A DNA stretch of 37,235 nucleotides from Legionella tunisiensis (GTDB taxonomy: Bacteria > Pseudomonadota > Gammaproteobacteria > Legionellales > Legionellaceae), in the NCBI RefSeq assembly GCF_000308315.1, contig NZ_CALJ01000250.1, positions 1-37,235 on the forward strand, given 5' to 3'. Positions 20,023 to 29,727 of this stretch are shown one piece after another. Each line of letters begins with the position of its first letter. The first letter of the stretch is position 1. The notes beneath the pieces are model-generated. The model saw nothing but the letters and a program-made list of their open reading frames with translations, was not told the origin of the DNA and did no database searches. The position numbers were made by a program, and so were the translations under genes.

Positions 20023-21001
20023 GATAATTCTGGTTACAGGGGCGAGTGGTTTTATAGGGCAGGCGCTCATTAAAACCTTAGGCCAAAATGGCTATGAAGT
20101 ACGAGCTACTGTTCGTTCAGAGTCAGCCTTACAATCTGTTTCGCAACTTAAAAAGCAACTGCAGCTGGACGAACTGACTATCTATAATGTGGGTGAATTA
20201 AGTGCTGAAACCAACTGGGATGAAATAATCAAGGGAGTTGATACCATTGTGCATTGTGCAGCAAGGGCCCATGTTCTGCGCGAAACAAGCGGTAATCCGT
20301 TGGAAACCTTTCGTCAAATCAATTGCCAGGCTACCGAGCATTTGGCAAAAGAAGCAAATCGTCTGGGGGTTAAGCGCTTTATTTTTATTAGTAGTATCGG
20401 TGTGTTAGGAAATGCTAGCTATGCCAATCCTTTTAATGAAAATTCACAGCCAAACCCCCAAGTGCCTTATGCACAAGCTAAATGGGAAGCTGAGCAGCGT
20501 TTAAAACAACTCGCTACTACCATGGAATTAGTCATTATTAGACCACCTCTCGTTTATGGGCCAGGGGTCAAGGGTAATTTCGAAAAATTGCTGAGTCTAG
20601 TCAGTAAAGGGCTCCCACTTCCTTTTGGTAAAGTGAAAAACAGACGTCAATTTATTGGAGTTGCTAATCTCACTGATTTTATTGCTAGATGCATCGAAGA
20701 ATCTAACGCAGCGAATCAACTATTCTTAGTTGCTGATAGAGAAGTAGTTACCACAACTCAATTACTCCAACAACTCTCCAAGGCAATGGGTAAGAAGACC
20801 ATCCTTCTGCCTATACCGCATGCACTATTGGAATGGGGATTCCAACGTCTTGGTAAAGCCAAGTTGGCCGAGCAATTATTGAATAATTTAGAGATTAATT
20901 CAGATAAGGCCAAAACACTTTTAGCCTGGGAACCTCCCTATACGATGAAGGAGCAGTTACAACAAACGGTTGACTACCATAAGAATAAATTGGTTAGTTA
21001 A
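20012..21001 (+). CDS. NAD-dependent sugar epimerase/4-keto reductase (WbpV-like)
   Basis: An intact 329-residue extended SDR. TGASGFIGQALIKTL binds the cofactor, HCAARAHVLRE and FISSIGVLGNA are family blocks, and YAQAK is the catalytic YxxxK. VIIRPPLVYGPGVKGNF followed by LPLPFGKVKNRRQFIGVANL resembles the WbpV/WbpK group. These reduce UDP-4-keto-6-deoxy-GlcNAc to UDP-QuiNAc or UDP-FucNAc. L. pneumophila LPS contains QuiNAc, which agrees with this reading, but the specificity is inferred. The start overlaps the glycosyltransferase end. Confidence 0.82.
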   Translation: MSNKIILVTGASGFIGQALIKTLGQNGYEVRATVRSESALQSVSQLKKQLQLDELTIYNVGELSAETNWDEIIKGVDTIVHCAARAHVLRETSGNPLETFRQINCQATEHLAKEANRLGVKRFIFISSIGVLGNASYANPFNENSQPNPQVPYAQAKWEAEQRLKQLATTMELVIIRPPLVYGPGVKGNFEKLLSLVSKGLPLPFGKVKNRRQFIGVANLTDFIARCIEESNAANQLFLVADREVVTTTQLLQQLSKAMGKKTILLPIPHALLEWGFQRLGKAKLAEQLLNNLEINSDKAKTLLAWEPPYTMKEQLQQTVDYHKNKLVS

Positions 21002-21125
21002 ATAGTGTAAGTCGGATCCTGGCCCAGTATAACCTACTCTACTTTTCAAAATTAGCTTCGTCCAAAATGGAGTGCCATGTCGGGTCAAAGGCGCGGCTTA
21101 CGTAATGGAATAAGGAGACTGCTTT

Positions 21126-21940
21126 ATGAGCGATGAACATAAAGAACGCTACGATTTTGAGATATCAGAGGAAGGCTTGGATTACGATATTCTGGATCTA
21201 TCCTTTAATCCAACTACTCAGGCATTTATTGAACGTAATGGCATTAAGCCTGGTATGCGTGTCTTGGATGTTGGTAGTGGTTCAGGCCTTATGACTCACT
21301 ATCTTGCTCAACAAGTTGGTCAACATGGTCAGGTCTTATCTATTGATATCAGTGCCGCACAATTGGCAAGAGCCAAGCGATATTGCGATCAACAAGGTGA
21401 CAAAAATGTACTGTTTAAAGACGTTTCTGTCTACGATTTAGACAAACATCATGAAGCCTTTGATTTGATTTACTGTCGCTTTGTACTACACCATTTACAC
21501 AATCCGCGAGAAGCGATCAATCTTTTTTATCACCACTTAAACAAAGGCGGATTTTATATGGCAGAAGAAGGGATTATTAGTGCTGCCTTTTCCTATCCTC
21601 CCTCCAAAGCCTGGCATTACAATCGTCAAGACATACCCTCTCCTGATGACGAAGTTGATGGTGTGCAGCGAGATGGTGAGTTTGGCATGAAGCTTGTCTA
21701 TTGGATGAAAAAAACGGCTTCCAGATAAAAGATGCTAATCTGATACAACCCCTGTTAACGACAGAGCGCAATAAAAAATTGCTCCTGGCCGGACATGATG
21801 CCTATAAAAATACCGCGCTTGCTCAAGGACAAAGCGAAGCAGACTGGGAAGCACAACGACAAGAACTAAACCGCTTGGCAAAAGATGAGTTCACCATTGT
21901 CGGCTTTTATCAATCTTGCCAAGTGTGTGGTGTTAAATAA
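21126..21940 (+). CDS. Class I SAM-dependent methyltransferase (one frame break)
   Basis: The N-terminal piece has MRVLDVGSGSGLMTHYLAQ (motif I), LSIDISAAQLARAK (motif II) and FDLIYCRFVLHHLHNP, giving a UbiE-like Rossmann methyltransferase. The chain breaks in the A-run near 21710; one more A restores YWMKKNGFQIKDANLIQ and runs to 21940, about 272 residues. AAGGAG lies nine bases before the ATG. The substrate is unknown. Location after LPS genes hints at sugar or lipid methylation, but a 124-bp gap separates it from the reductase, so it may be independent. Confidence 0.82.
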
Positions 21941-21949
21941 ATGAATGAT

Positions 21950-21971
21950 CGGGCTAGGAACCCATAGCCCG
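21950..21971. terminator. Hairpin between convergent methyltransferase and lipA
   Basis: CGGGCTA (21950-21956) pairs with TAGCCCG (21965-21971) over an 8-base loop, placed exactly between two convergent genes. There is no clear U tract on either side, so it is a probable but not typical bidirectional terminator. Confidence 0.55.
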
Positions 21972-21992
21972 CATAACATCTTCAGAAAGTGT

Positions 21993-22976
21993 TTATAAAC
22001 CCAGATTGTCTCGTTTAAACACCCGGTCTGCGCGATAGCTTGAACGCACCAAAGGACCCGATGCCACTTCGAAAAATCCTTTTTGTAAACCAATTTCACG
22101 AAACTCAATAAATTTTTCTGGTGTGACGTAACGAGCAACAGGCAAATGATGTTTGGTAGGTTGTAAATACTGTCCCAACGTTAAAATATCAACTTTTTGT
22201 GCACGCAACTCGTCCATCGTCTTGATAATTTCTTCATCTGTCTCCCCCAGTCCAAGCATCAGGCTGGTTTTTGTTAAAACATCAGGCCGATATTGTTTGG
22301 CATAGGCCAAAACATTCAGAGTTTGCCAATAACCCGCGCGATTGTCTCGGACAGGATGAGTTAAGCGCTCCACGGTTTCAACATTTTGCGCAAAAACATC
22401 CACGCCACTGTCCAAAAGAACAGCGATATCTCTCTGCACTCCTTGAAAATCGGGAGTTAATGCTTCAACCTTTGTTTTTGGGGTTCGCGCTTTAATAGCC
22501 CGAATCGTGTCAGCATAATGTTTGGCGCCACCATCAGCTAGATCATCACGATTCACTGACGTGAGCACCACGTAATCAAGATTCATTAACGCAACGGTAT
22601 TAGCCGTATTTTCAGGTTCTTGCGCATCAAGCCAACCATGAGGATTTCCAGTATCTACAGCGCAAAACCGACAGGCACGTGTACAAACAGCTCCCATCAA
22701 CATAATAGTTGCTGTACCATGAGACCAACATTCAGCAATATTAGGGCATTTAGCTTCTTCACAGACTGTTGCAAGACGATGCTTCACAACTTGCTCTTTT
22801 ACTTGACTATAAGCAGGTGTAGTCTGATTAACGATGCGCAACCATTTAGGCTTCGGCAACCGCTCAGAAGATAAACCAGCCGATTTCACCCCATCCTTAA
22901 TAGCAACAAAACCTTGCGACGTTTTGTATTTCTGGCCGCTTTCAACGACAACTGGAATATCAATTAACTTACTCAT
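21993..22976 (-). CDS. lipA: Lipoyl synthase
   Basis: Radical SAM enzyme that inserts two sulfurs into protein-bound octanoyl groups to make lipoate. Both iron-sulfur motifs are present: the auxiliary cluster [12 protein letters not shown] and the radical SAM cluster [13 protein letters not shown]. Other family blocks are [34 protein letters not shown] and [16 protein letters not shown]. The frame is intact. ATG 22976 (MSKLIDIP) is a more natural start than the in-frame GTG at 22988, giving 327 residues, the usual size. No lipB is visible next to it. Confidence 0.96.
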   Translation of the reverse strand: MSKLIDIPVVVESGQKYKTSQGFVAIKDGVKSAGLSSERLPKPKWLRIVNQTTPAYSQVKEQVVKHRLATVCEEAKCPNIAECWSHGTATIMLMGAVCTRACRFCAVDTGNPHGWLDAQEPENTANTVALMNLDYVVLTSVNRDDLADGGAKHYADTIRAIKARTPKTKVEALTPDFQGVQRDIAVLLDSGVDVFAQNVETVERLTHPVRDNRAGYWQTLNVLAYAKQYRPDVLTKTSLMLGLGETDEEIIKTMDELRAQKVDILTLGQYLQPTKHHLPVARYVTPEKFIEFREIGLQKGFFEVASGPLVRSSYRADRVFKRDNLGL

Positions 22977-23189
22977 ACCAATGCTCACAAATCTGAATGC
23001 ACTGATGATCCCAAATCAACCAGTTCAGATCAAGTTTATTTAACTATTAGGTAATTATACTTAATTTACCTATAGCTATTATTATTTGTATTGAACAAAA
23101 AGAAATTAATTCACGAACGACTATTTTCAGAAAAACGATTCGTAATTATTCAAGGATAGAGCCCTTGGGCGCTTGTCCAAAATTTACAA

Positions 23190-24073
23190 CTAAAGTGTTG
23201 TTACTTGATTCCGACCACCTAGCTTTGCCTGATATACTGCTTTGTCTGCCCTATGCAAAAGCCCCTCCAACTCATCTCCTTGCGTTAAGGTAGTCAGGCC
23301 AAAAGATACCGTCACATCAATCTTTGTTTTACCATGAAAAATTGGCATTCTTCGATGGCTCTACGCAAGCTTTCCAAAACCATCGCTGCATGTCGCTGTT
23401 GAGTTCTCTCAAATATAAAAATAAATTTTTCGCCACCATAGCGCGCCAAAAAATCAGCACGACGAATCGATGTTTTAAAAATAGTTGCTATTTCTTGCAA
23501 TATTTTATTGCCAGTCAAATGACCATATTTTTCATTGATCTCTCTGAAATGATCGACATCTGCCAAAGCAAGCGATAAATCACCAAAGCCTCTTTGCCAA
23601 CGATAGTACGCATACAAGATATATTCGCTATACAAAGTGCGATTTGGCAGACCCGTTAAGCTATCTCGATTTAAATTAATCGTTTCATTGGATAAGAGAT
23701 TTTTTAATTTCCTCGCCTTCATGTTCGGTTTTAATGAGCTGCGCTTCTAATGCTATTATCTTTTGCTCATTGTCTTGCCAACGTTTTTGCTCATTTGCTT
23801 TATAGTCTTTCAATTGTTTTTCCATCACGACCAAATTTTCTTGGATTTTATGAGCTAAATCTTCAATGGAATTAGAGTGTGTAATATGCTTTTTAATTTG
23901 TTTAATCTTGATCTTGATCCCGGACTCTAATTGCTCTGTTTCCTTTAATGTTTGCAGACTCCATTGATTAATGGTGCCTTTCAGAGCATTAACTTCCATT
24001 TGCAATTTGTCGTATTGCTGCTCGCATTTGGTAATTGTCTTAACAACCTTCTTTTTAACTGCTGATCCATCAT
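23190..24073 (-). CDS. Coiled-coil protein with degenerate GGDEF domain (about three frame breaks)
   Basis: The N-terminal about 130 residues are charged and coiled-coil-like (ALKGTINQW, QIKKHITHSNSIEDLAHK, DNEQKIIALEAQL). A diguanylate cyclase domain follows: DSLTGLPNR, ALADVDHFREINEKYGHLTG, then RRADFLARYGGEKFIFIF. The signature reads GGEKF instead of GG(D/E)EF, while the upstream RxxD (RRAD) inhibitory-site motif is present. Breaks near 24052, 23703 and 23335 lie in A or T runs and are cured by single bases; the corrected end LEGLLHRADKAVYQAKLGGRN is typical. Start ATG 24073 has GAAGGG upstream. No membrane segment. It may bind c-di-GMP rather than make it. Confidence 0.8.
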
Positions 24074-24085
24074 GATAATGTCCCT

Positions 24086-24357
24086 TCAAAGTTGCTGCTT
24101 ACGCTTCTTTAAGTAGTCAAGCACTAGCTGAGCGTGCGAACCATCGCAGAGAGGTGGTTCTTTTGTTTGCTTACAACTACAAAAAAAACTGTTTCTGTAA
24201 GTATAGCTCTGTAAGGAACACATTTATCACCGCAATCCTTTCGATCACAAAAGGGTTGCTTCTTACTCTCGCCACAACCACACCAAAAATAGGTTTTTCC
24301 TTGCTCAACATCGCAAGGAATGGGTAAAAAAGGGGGGTTGGACGTTTTATGCACCAT
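24086..24357 (-). CDS. Dual CDGSH-type iron-sulfur protein (one frame break)
   Basis: About 90 residues with two CDGSH-like motifs. The first is CGCGESKKQPFCDRKDCG, lacking the usual Gly-x-His after Cys-Asp. After adding one T to the T run at 24179-24186 region, the second reads CSCKQTKEPPLCDGSH, a perfect motif, and the protein ends at 24086. Without correction the second domain is lost, so the correction is well supported. Small dual CDGSH proteins bind redox-active 2Fe-2S clusters in the cytoplasm. It lies 18 bases after the 61-residue membrane protein gene and just before the GGDEF gene. Confidence 0.85.
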
Positions 24358-24375
24358 CGCTTCTTCTTAGGTAAC

Positions 24376-24561
24376 TCATGCACTTCGTTTTGCAGTTAGC
24401 CATCCAAGCAAGATAGCAACAGCCAATGCCATAAAGGAAATCCAGAGACTAGATAGTCCTTTAGGATAAAAAATGAAGAAACAGCCAATAATTGTCAGAA
24501 TTACCCAAGATACCTGGGTAATGATTAAGCGGCGTTTTTCTAATGACTTTGAACGGCTCAA
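24376..24561 (-). CDS. Small two-helix membrane protein
   Basis: 61 residues, intact. A basic N-terminus (MSRSKSLEKRR) precedes two hydrophobic segments, roughly residues 13-30 (VSWVILTIIGCFFIFYP) and 38-56 (LWISFMALAVAILLGWL), and it ends in KRSA. Basic residues at both ends suggest both termini are cytoplasmic. Its ATG overlaps the stop of the upstream thioredoxin-like membrane protein by four bases (ATGA), so the two are probably translated together. No family recognised. Confidence 0.7.
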   Translation of the reverse strand: MSRSKSLEKRRLIITQVSWVILTIIGCFFIFYPKGLSSLWISFMALAVAILLGWLTAKRSA

Positions 24562-25560
24562 AAAAGAAAAACAACCATTAACACAAACAAAGGCAATACA
24601 TAGACAATTTGATAACTAAGTTGATAAAGCACCAGTTTTGTAGGTGAAACAAGCTGTGCAGCAAGCCACTGTTCAAACACAAGCGCAAAGTTGGGTGAAC
24701 AGGTTTGCTGGTAGGCTTGTATGACCATCGCTGTAAGTACTACCAAAATACCTGTTATATAAATTGGTTTTTCAGTTCTACCCTTAAAATAATTAGAACC
24801 CACGTAAACAAGAAGTCCTAAACCAAGCAAGGCTGAGAGAATAAATAACCAGGTCCAGGTTTGATAAAAGGCAGCTGTATAGGCTTGCTGGATAAAATGC
24901 ACCAAGCTGGCAGCCGCAATAAAGGCAACTCCCAAGCTTAATTGGGCTAATTGAGTTGGCGTTAGCCACAGAAATGCAAACAAAGCCATTATACAAAATA
25001 CTGCACAAGGATTTAATGCATCAGTCAAAGCCATCATGGGAACAAAGATAGCCGGGGAAGGCCTGTAATCAATACTCATATCGTACCAATTTGCTGTCGC
25101 CCACTGTTTCAGCAGATTACGAGCTAATGGAGTTAATTGGCCTGCTGCAACAATTTGTTGATGGCAATAATTTAAAGCCCGTAATAACACCTTACCGCTA
25201 TTTTCTGCTCTATCAAATCCCGCCCAGCGAGAATCGCAAAAAATATGGCCGGCATGGCAAAACTATCCACGTGTTGTTGTTGCAAGCGCTGATTAAAAAA
25301 CTCTAATGCTGCCTTATCTTCGTTGACAATGTAACGATGGACTTCAATCCAGGGTGTCTTAGCTTCCAAAGTACGAAAAAATTCATCTGCCTTCTTGCAA
25401 TGTGGACACAGAGAAGAAAGAAACAGATCAACCCGCAGTTTGACTTGCTTGTTTTGATTCTGACTAAACCAAGCTGTAGGAGGTATCTCGGCCAATCCGA
25501 TAGAAACAGAACAAAAAGAAGCGTGCTCAAAATAATTTTTAATGCGATCCGCATGCTCAT
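24558..25560 (-). CDS. Thioredoxin-fold (CPHC) protein fused to a CcdA/DsbD-like membrane domain (two frame breaks)
   Basis: Corrected length about 334 residues. A signal/anchor sequence (MRIALKIILSTLLF) is followed by a thioredoxin-fold domain with LFLSSLCPHCKKADEFF, where CPHC is the redox pair, and MPAIFFCD as cis-Pro loop. The C-terminal half has about six TM helices and the segment ALTDALNPCAVFCIMALFAFL, which resembles the NPC motif of CcdA-type thiol transporters. A second cysteine lies in QQTCSPNF. One-base T additions near 25528 and 25238 join three frames. It would move reducing power across the inner membrane. First gene of a compact group with a 61-residue membrane protein and CDGSH protein. 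Confidence 0.78.
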
Positions 25561-25663
25561 TCCCTTCTTTATCAATAATTCACCATCACTATACAACTCA
25601 TCCTATTAAGTTGTACATTAAGTTCTATTTTCAAACCAAGTTATTATATAGGCAAACGTATTT

Positions 25664-26106
25664 TATGATTACAAGAAAGTTAAGTGTTGTCTTCGGGTTA
25701 TTTCTGCCACTCCTCGCCGAAGCAACTATTCCAGTATGCCAGGTTATAGAAAAACAGAACATCAAAACACTCCCTCTGGCTGAAATGACTAGCTATATTC
25801 AACTGGCTGTTTTTGAACAGAGTACAGAGTAGTGTTCCAGCGCTCATGATCGGGATTATCTCAGGCAATGAAAAAGCCGTTATCAGCTGCGGGATTTATT
25901 CAACAATGGATGATTTGTTAAAGCTCACCAGTTATCAATTGAATAAAGTACCAACGGCTCTACAAAATACGATTCATGCTCAGGCAAGCTATATCTACCA
26001 ATCCCAATTTGATAATCCTTTGGATTTTGGCCAAGATGCTATGGCTCTGGGCTGGCTAATGATAACTTGCCGAGCAGATCAAGAATGCATTGATTGGCTG
26101 CGTTAA
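25664..26106 (+). CDS. Exported protein of unknown function (one frame break)
   Basis: About 147 residues. The N-terminus MITRKLSVVFGLFLPLLAEA is a signal peptide with likely cleavage after AEA. The mature part has four cysteines: PVCQVIEKQN, VISCGIYSTMDD, and two in ITCRADQECIDWLR, so disulfides are possible in the periplasm. The frame breaks near 25830; removing one base (T of GAGTAG) joins QSTE to SVPALMIGIISG. It is divergent from the CPHC membrane redox protein with about 100 bp between, so they could share regulation. No family recognised. Confidence 0.6.
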
Positions 26107-26118
26107 TATTATCAAGAC

Positions 26119-26396
26119 TCATCCCATTCCTAAAATCGCCGCATAAAATGTTTTAGGCAAAATCTTCTTGTCTTTAACGCTGTGATGGCGAAAGCAATCG
26201 AGGTAACCAGTTAACCGCTGAATATCACTCAATATTTTCAGTACCGATGTGTATTTCTGATCAGCAAATAGAGAAGATACAGACTGTGTATTTATCTTTT
26301 CGACTTTAGGAGTTGCCAGAACCATCCGTCCTTTTGAATCAAATTTGATGTGCGGATTTTTGTCTGCCTTGATACGGAGAAGGGTGTTTATTTTCT
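26119..26396 (-). pseudogene. Fragment of a Tn3-type transposase
   Basis: An open stretch of about 92 codons without a convincing start, containing LATPKVEKINTQSVSSLF, VLKILSDIQRLTGYLDCFRH and LPKTFYAAILGMG. This pattern resembles the middle of Tn3-family transposases, where it normally continues GCNLGI; here a stop follows directly. Neither the N-terminal nor the catalytic C-terminal region is present. It is a relic of a transposon next to another gene fragment. Confidence in the family is moderate. Confidence 0.5.
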
Positions 26397-26520
26397 ACAG
26401 TTAATACAATGGATTGGGAGGCGCTAGGATTTTACCAGAGATTAGGTTACGAAATTGAGCATCAGAGATCTGGTTATTTCAGTGATTCCATTTTGTTTTT
26501 CTTAAAAAATTCTTATTCCC
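26388..26520 (+). pseudogene. C-terminal scrap of a GNAT acetyltransferase
   Basis: The reading STVNTMDWEALGFYQRLGYE followed by SDSILFFLKN matches the end of GNAT-family N-acetyltransferases (the GFYQRLGY beta-bulge region). The first two thirds of the domain, including the acetyl-CoA loop, are absent, and the fragment abuts the Tn3-type scrap on the other strand. It is therefore non-functional, probably truncated by the insertion or its loss. Confidence 0.55.
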
Positions 26521-26592
26521 AAATAATCAATTCAATTTGGCTCATTGCCAGTTTGGGCTGGTATACGGTAATACCCAATTTGGGGCGAGCAG

Positions 26593-27239
26593 TTACAATT
26601 TCAAAGCCAACGACTCTTCTCTTTCAAGACCACTTATTTGATCCCAGGATAGGCGTTCTTCTCTAATCTCATCGAGTATATGAAATTTTTTATAGTTATC
26701 ATCTAAAAGCGATGAAGGATGCCAATTTAAAGTTTTTGCAAAGCCTTTGAGGTATTGAGTCGTTCAGGCGTGTAAAGCTCTATCGGCAGTAAGTTTTCAA
26801 TTAAGGATTGAAACAGTGCTGTACGTTTAAACGGTCGCATTAAAGTCTTACACAATAGGATGTCCCATTGGTTCCTCTCTTTTTGATCAACAGGTTCATC
26901 GCGTTTTAACTCTAACAAATTGATAAATAGATTTAATTTGTCCTCATTATTTGAGTTTGAAAAATCCACAATATGCTCGGCATCAACAAAGCTCATTTTT
27001 CTTGATAAAATCAATTCAGACAGATTTGTATGGTATTTTTTATCGGCTTCATCAATTGCGCCCAGCCTTTCTACAAAAGCTTCATAAGAATCTAAGTCTT
27101 TGTTTATAGATTTATATCTAATCAAAATATAGTCTTTAAAATTATTTGAATATTGCTTATTTAAGATGCTATAAGAATAAGAGGATTTAACCCCTAAGAA
27201 GTTCAATATCAGATATTGAATGTCCGTTAAATTAGTCAT
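26593..27239 (-). CDS. Protein of unknown function (one frame break)
   Basis: About 215 residues after correction. The main frame runs MTNLTDIQYLILNFLGVKSS to TPERLN; one more C near 26750 restores LKGFAKTLNWHPSSLLDDNY and a stop at 26593. Mostly helical and charged, with no signal peptide, membrane segment or metal motif. Base use is AT-rich compared with the LPS genes. It is divergent from an equally unknown gene 180 bp away. No family recognised. Confidence 0.6.
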
Positions 27240-27419
27240 AACCTTGATTCCCTATACGATAGAAGGCTTTATCCGTTGAAAAAACGCGATGTATTAATAC
27301 TTACTTAATTTTTTATTGCACAATAAGCACTTTAAATAAACAAGTAAGATTAAGATGAGTACCAATAGTAAGCAATTAATAATTGAACTGTCAAAAAAAG
27401 AGATTTTTTATTCCAACCT

Positions 27420-28398
27420 ATGGAAATCATTAAAGAGTCTAAACTCAAGCAAAAATGGGAAAACTGCAGAGAAGAATATCTAACAATTAGACCAACCCAA
27501 GCAATTCAATATTGCTTTACTCTGGCTCAAGATTTATCAATAACAAACCCGTTAGATTATTTGATGCCAGGTGTGTATTTTAAAGATAAACACTACTCTA
27601 GTGATGGACTTTCTTGGGTTGAGATGTTTTTGTCGGGAGATCTTTTCATTCCACTGGACTTTTTTGATACCGATACAGGTAAAATGCAAGCCTTATCGGT
27701 GAAGGACATTTTCTATAATAATAAACAAAATGGCAGCTTGAGTGGCGAGTTCTTTTACAGTTGCCTGGGCGAGACGATGAGTGATAATGATTTTCAACGT
27801 TATTTAGCTAAGCTTGAAGCCTTGTATCCTGAGTTGTATCAAGAATACTTAGATGACAACAACCACGCTATTCATATAGATGATGTTCGAGAAGAACTCC
27901 ATGACTCCAAGTATGATGGAATATTTAATACCATGATAATGATGCTCTATTTGAGTATGTTTGCTGAAGGTGAGAAGAAAAGCTTTTTAGCTGATGATTT
28001 GAGGAATGAATTGCCCACTTTTGCATACACTTTTTTAGAATGAAATGTGAGGACGATTTATCTCCTAGCGAAATGATGATATTCGAATCTATCATCGTGT
28101 CACATTTGACTAAAGGTTCAAAAAACAAATAAGCAATATATTCCATGGTATGAATCATGGTGCTTGCTCAAATGAAATGGGACACTATTGGCTCGGTTTA
28201 TTAAAAGAAGCCAGGCCCAATATCTTGTTTAATGTTCATATAGATACTGAGTTATTCGCATCCATGTTTGCTGATTATTCAGGTAGTGTTATTGATGGCG
28301 ATAGCTTGACTTCAATAATCAATCGAAATATGCGCTATGTCTATTCAAAGTGGATTGACAGTTTTGACTCAACTTTCCGTATAAACAATACCGTTTAA
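27420..28398 (+). CDS. Protein of unknown function (two frame breaks)
   Basis: Three consecutive readings (27420-28043, then to 28131, then 28150-28398) connect through single-base gaps at the T run near 28028 and the A run near 28118. The joined text is TFFRMKCEDDLSPSEMMIF, then SKKQISNIFHGMNHGACSN, about 326 residues. Acidic and soluble, without signal peptide or TM. HIDTELFASMFADYSG and the histidine/cysteine-rich FHGMNHGACSNEMGHY block stand out; the latter could bind metal. Cargo near mobile DNA, AT-rich. No family recognised. A host-directed effector is possible in Legionella, but nothing seen here proves it. Confidence 0.55.
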
Positions 28399-28492
28399 AT
28401 TGTTATAGGCCTAGGTGTAATGAAATGGACTCCTCTCCTTACAGTGGAGATAATATCGCTGTCTAAGGATTGGAATAAATAAGGAGTTCATA

Positions 28493-29539
28493 ATGGATAT
28501 AACAACGGTTGGTATTGATCTAGCAAAGAATGTATTTCAATTACATGGAGCGAAATAGTTGTGGTAAAAAGGTCTTCAGTAAACGTGTTAGTCGAGAAAA
28601 ATTTGCAGAAACTGTTCAGCAGCTTCCAGCCAGCTTAATTGGAATGGAAGCCTGTGGTAGTGCTCATTACTGGGCAAGGCGATTTACCCAAATGGGTCAC
28701 ATCCGTGCAATTGATGAGCCAAATACGTTAAACCTTATGTAAAGACTAATAAAATGACCGTAATGACGCGGAAGCTATTTGTGAAGCAGTGACTAGACCC
28801 ACGATGCGTTTTGTTGCAATAAAACAGTGGAGCAACAAGATATCCAACTGTTGCATAAAGTACGAACAAAAATCATTAAAGAAAAGGTTGCTCTTGGAAA
28901 CCAAATCAGGGGTTTATTAATGGAATATGGGGTAGCAATTCCTCAAGGTGACTTCTCATTAAAAAAGCACTCGCAGATCTATCTTCTATTAAAAATAGTG
29001 ACCTTACAGAAAAATCTATGTTTATCTTCAATGAGTTATACACCGAGTTTCTAAATCTTGAATTGAGAATGGAACAATACACAAAGAAATTGTTATTAAT
29101 TAGCAAGCAGAATGAGTACTGCAAAAAACTAATGAGTATTCCTGGAATCGGAAATTACATCGACAGCTCTTATTTCTTCAATAGGCGATTTCAACAACTT
29201 TAAAAATGGACGTAATTTATCAGCTTGGCTGGGATTAGTGCCACGACAAAATTCGAGTGGTCAAAAAACCAGGTTATTAGGTATTAGTAAACGGGGTGAT
29301 AAATATCTCCGGGCACTTTTAATTCATGGTGCTCGAGCAGTTGTAAATCAGGTAAAAGACAAAATTGATAAGACTAGTCTTTGGATAAAAGGACTATTAG
29401 AGAAAAGTGGCTTTAACAAAACGGTGGTTGCCCTAGCTAATAAAAATGCTCGTATTGCTTGGTCAATAATTACAAAAGATACTACTTACAGCGTAGAACA
29501 CGTGCATTGTTAGATGAGTTACATCCCAGTTTGCGATAA
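28493..29539 (+). CDS. IS110/IS1111 transposase (several frame breaks)
   Basis: DEDD-type transposase. The N-terminal part has TVGIDLAKNVFQLHG, GMEACGSAHYWARR and (after correction) KNDRNDAEAICEAV, the DEDD acidic residues. The C-terminal transposase_20 domain has LMSIPGIGN and LSAWLGLVPRQNSSGQK, followed by LGISKRGDKYLRALLIHGAR. At least six single-base breaks lie between 28550 and 29190. At the 3' end two readings are possible: stop at 29513 or, after another indel, ALLDELHPSLR ending at 29539. Corrected length is about 345 residues. Whether it is active depends on how many breaks are real. Confidence 0.82.
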
Positions 29540-29727
29540 ATTATCAACTGATGCTCATAAAGTGTTACCTGCTATCTTGAAAACCTGTGACGTACACTGA
29601 TCTAAGAGATCGATAGTGTGATTTGAGGAAAAGATAGCTCGCAAATTTCATCATGGCACTGACTTTGAGTCTTGATGCCGAATATGACTAAATTTGATCA
29701 ACAAATGATAATGATGTTGAAAAAACC
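29540..29727 (+). ncRNA. Candidate guide (bridge/seek) RNA region of the IS
   Basis: In the IS1111 group the non-coding right end encodes a structured RNA that pairs with donor and target DNA. Here about 190 bp lie between the transposase and the right inverted repeat. A hairpin is visible: ACACT-GATC-TAAGA-GATC-GAT-AGTGT at 29594-29619. I infer the RNA from element type and position; the loops that would guide are not assigned. Confidence 0.4.
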
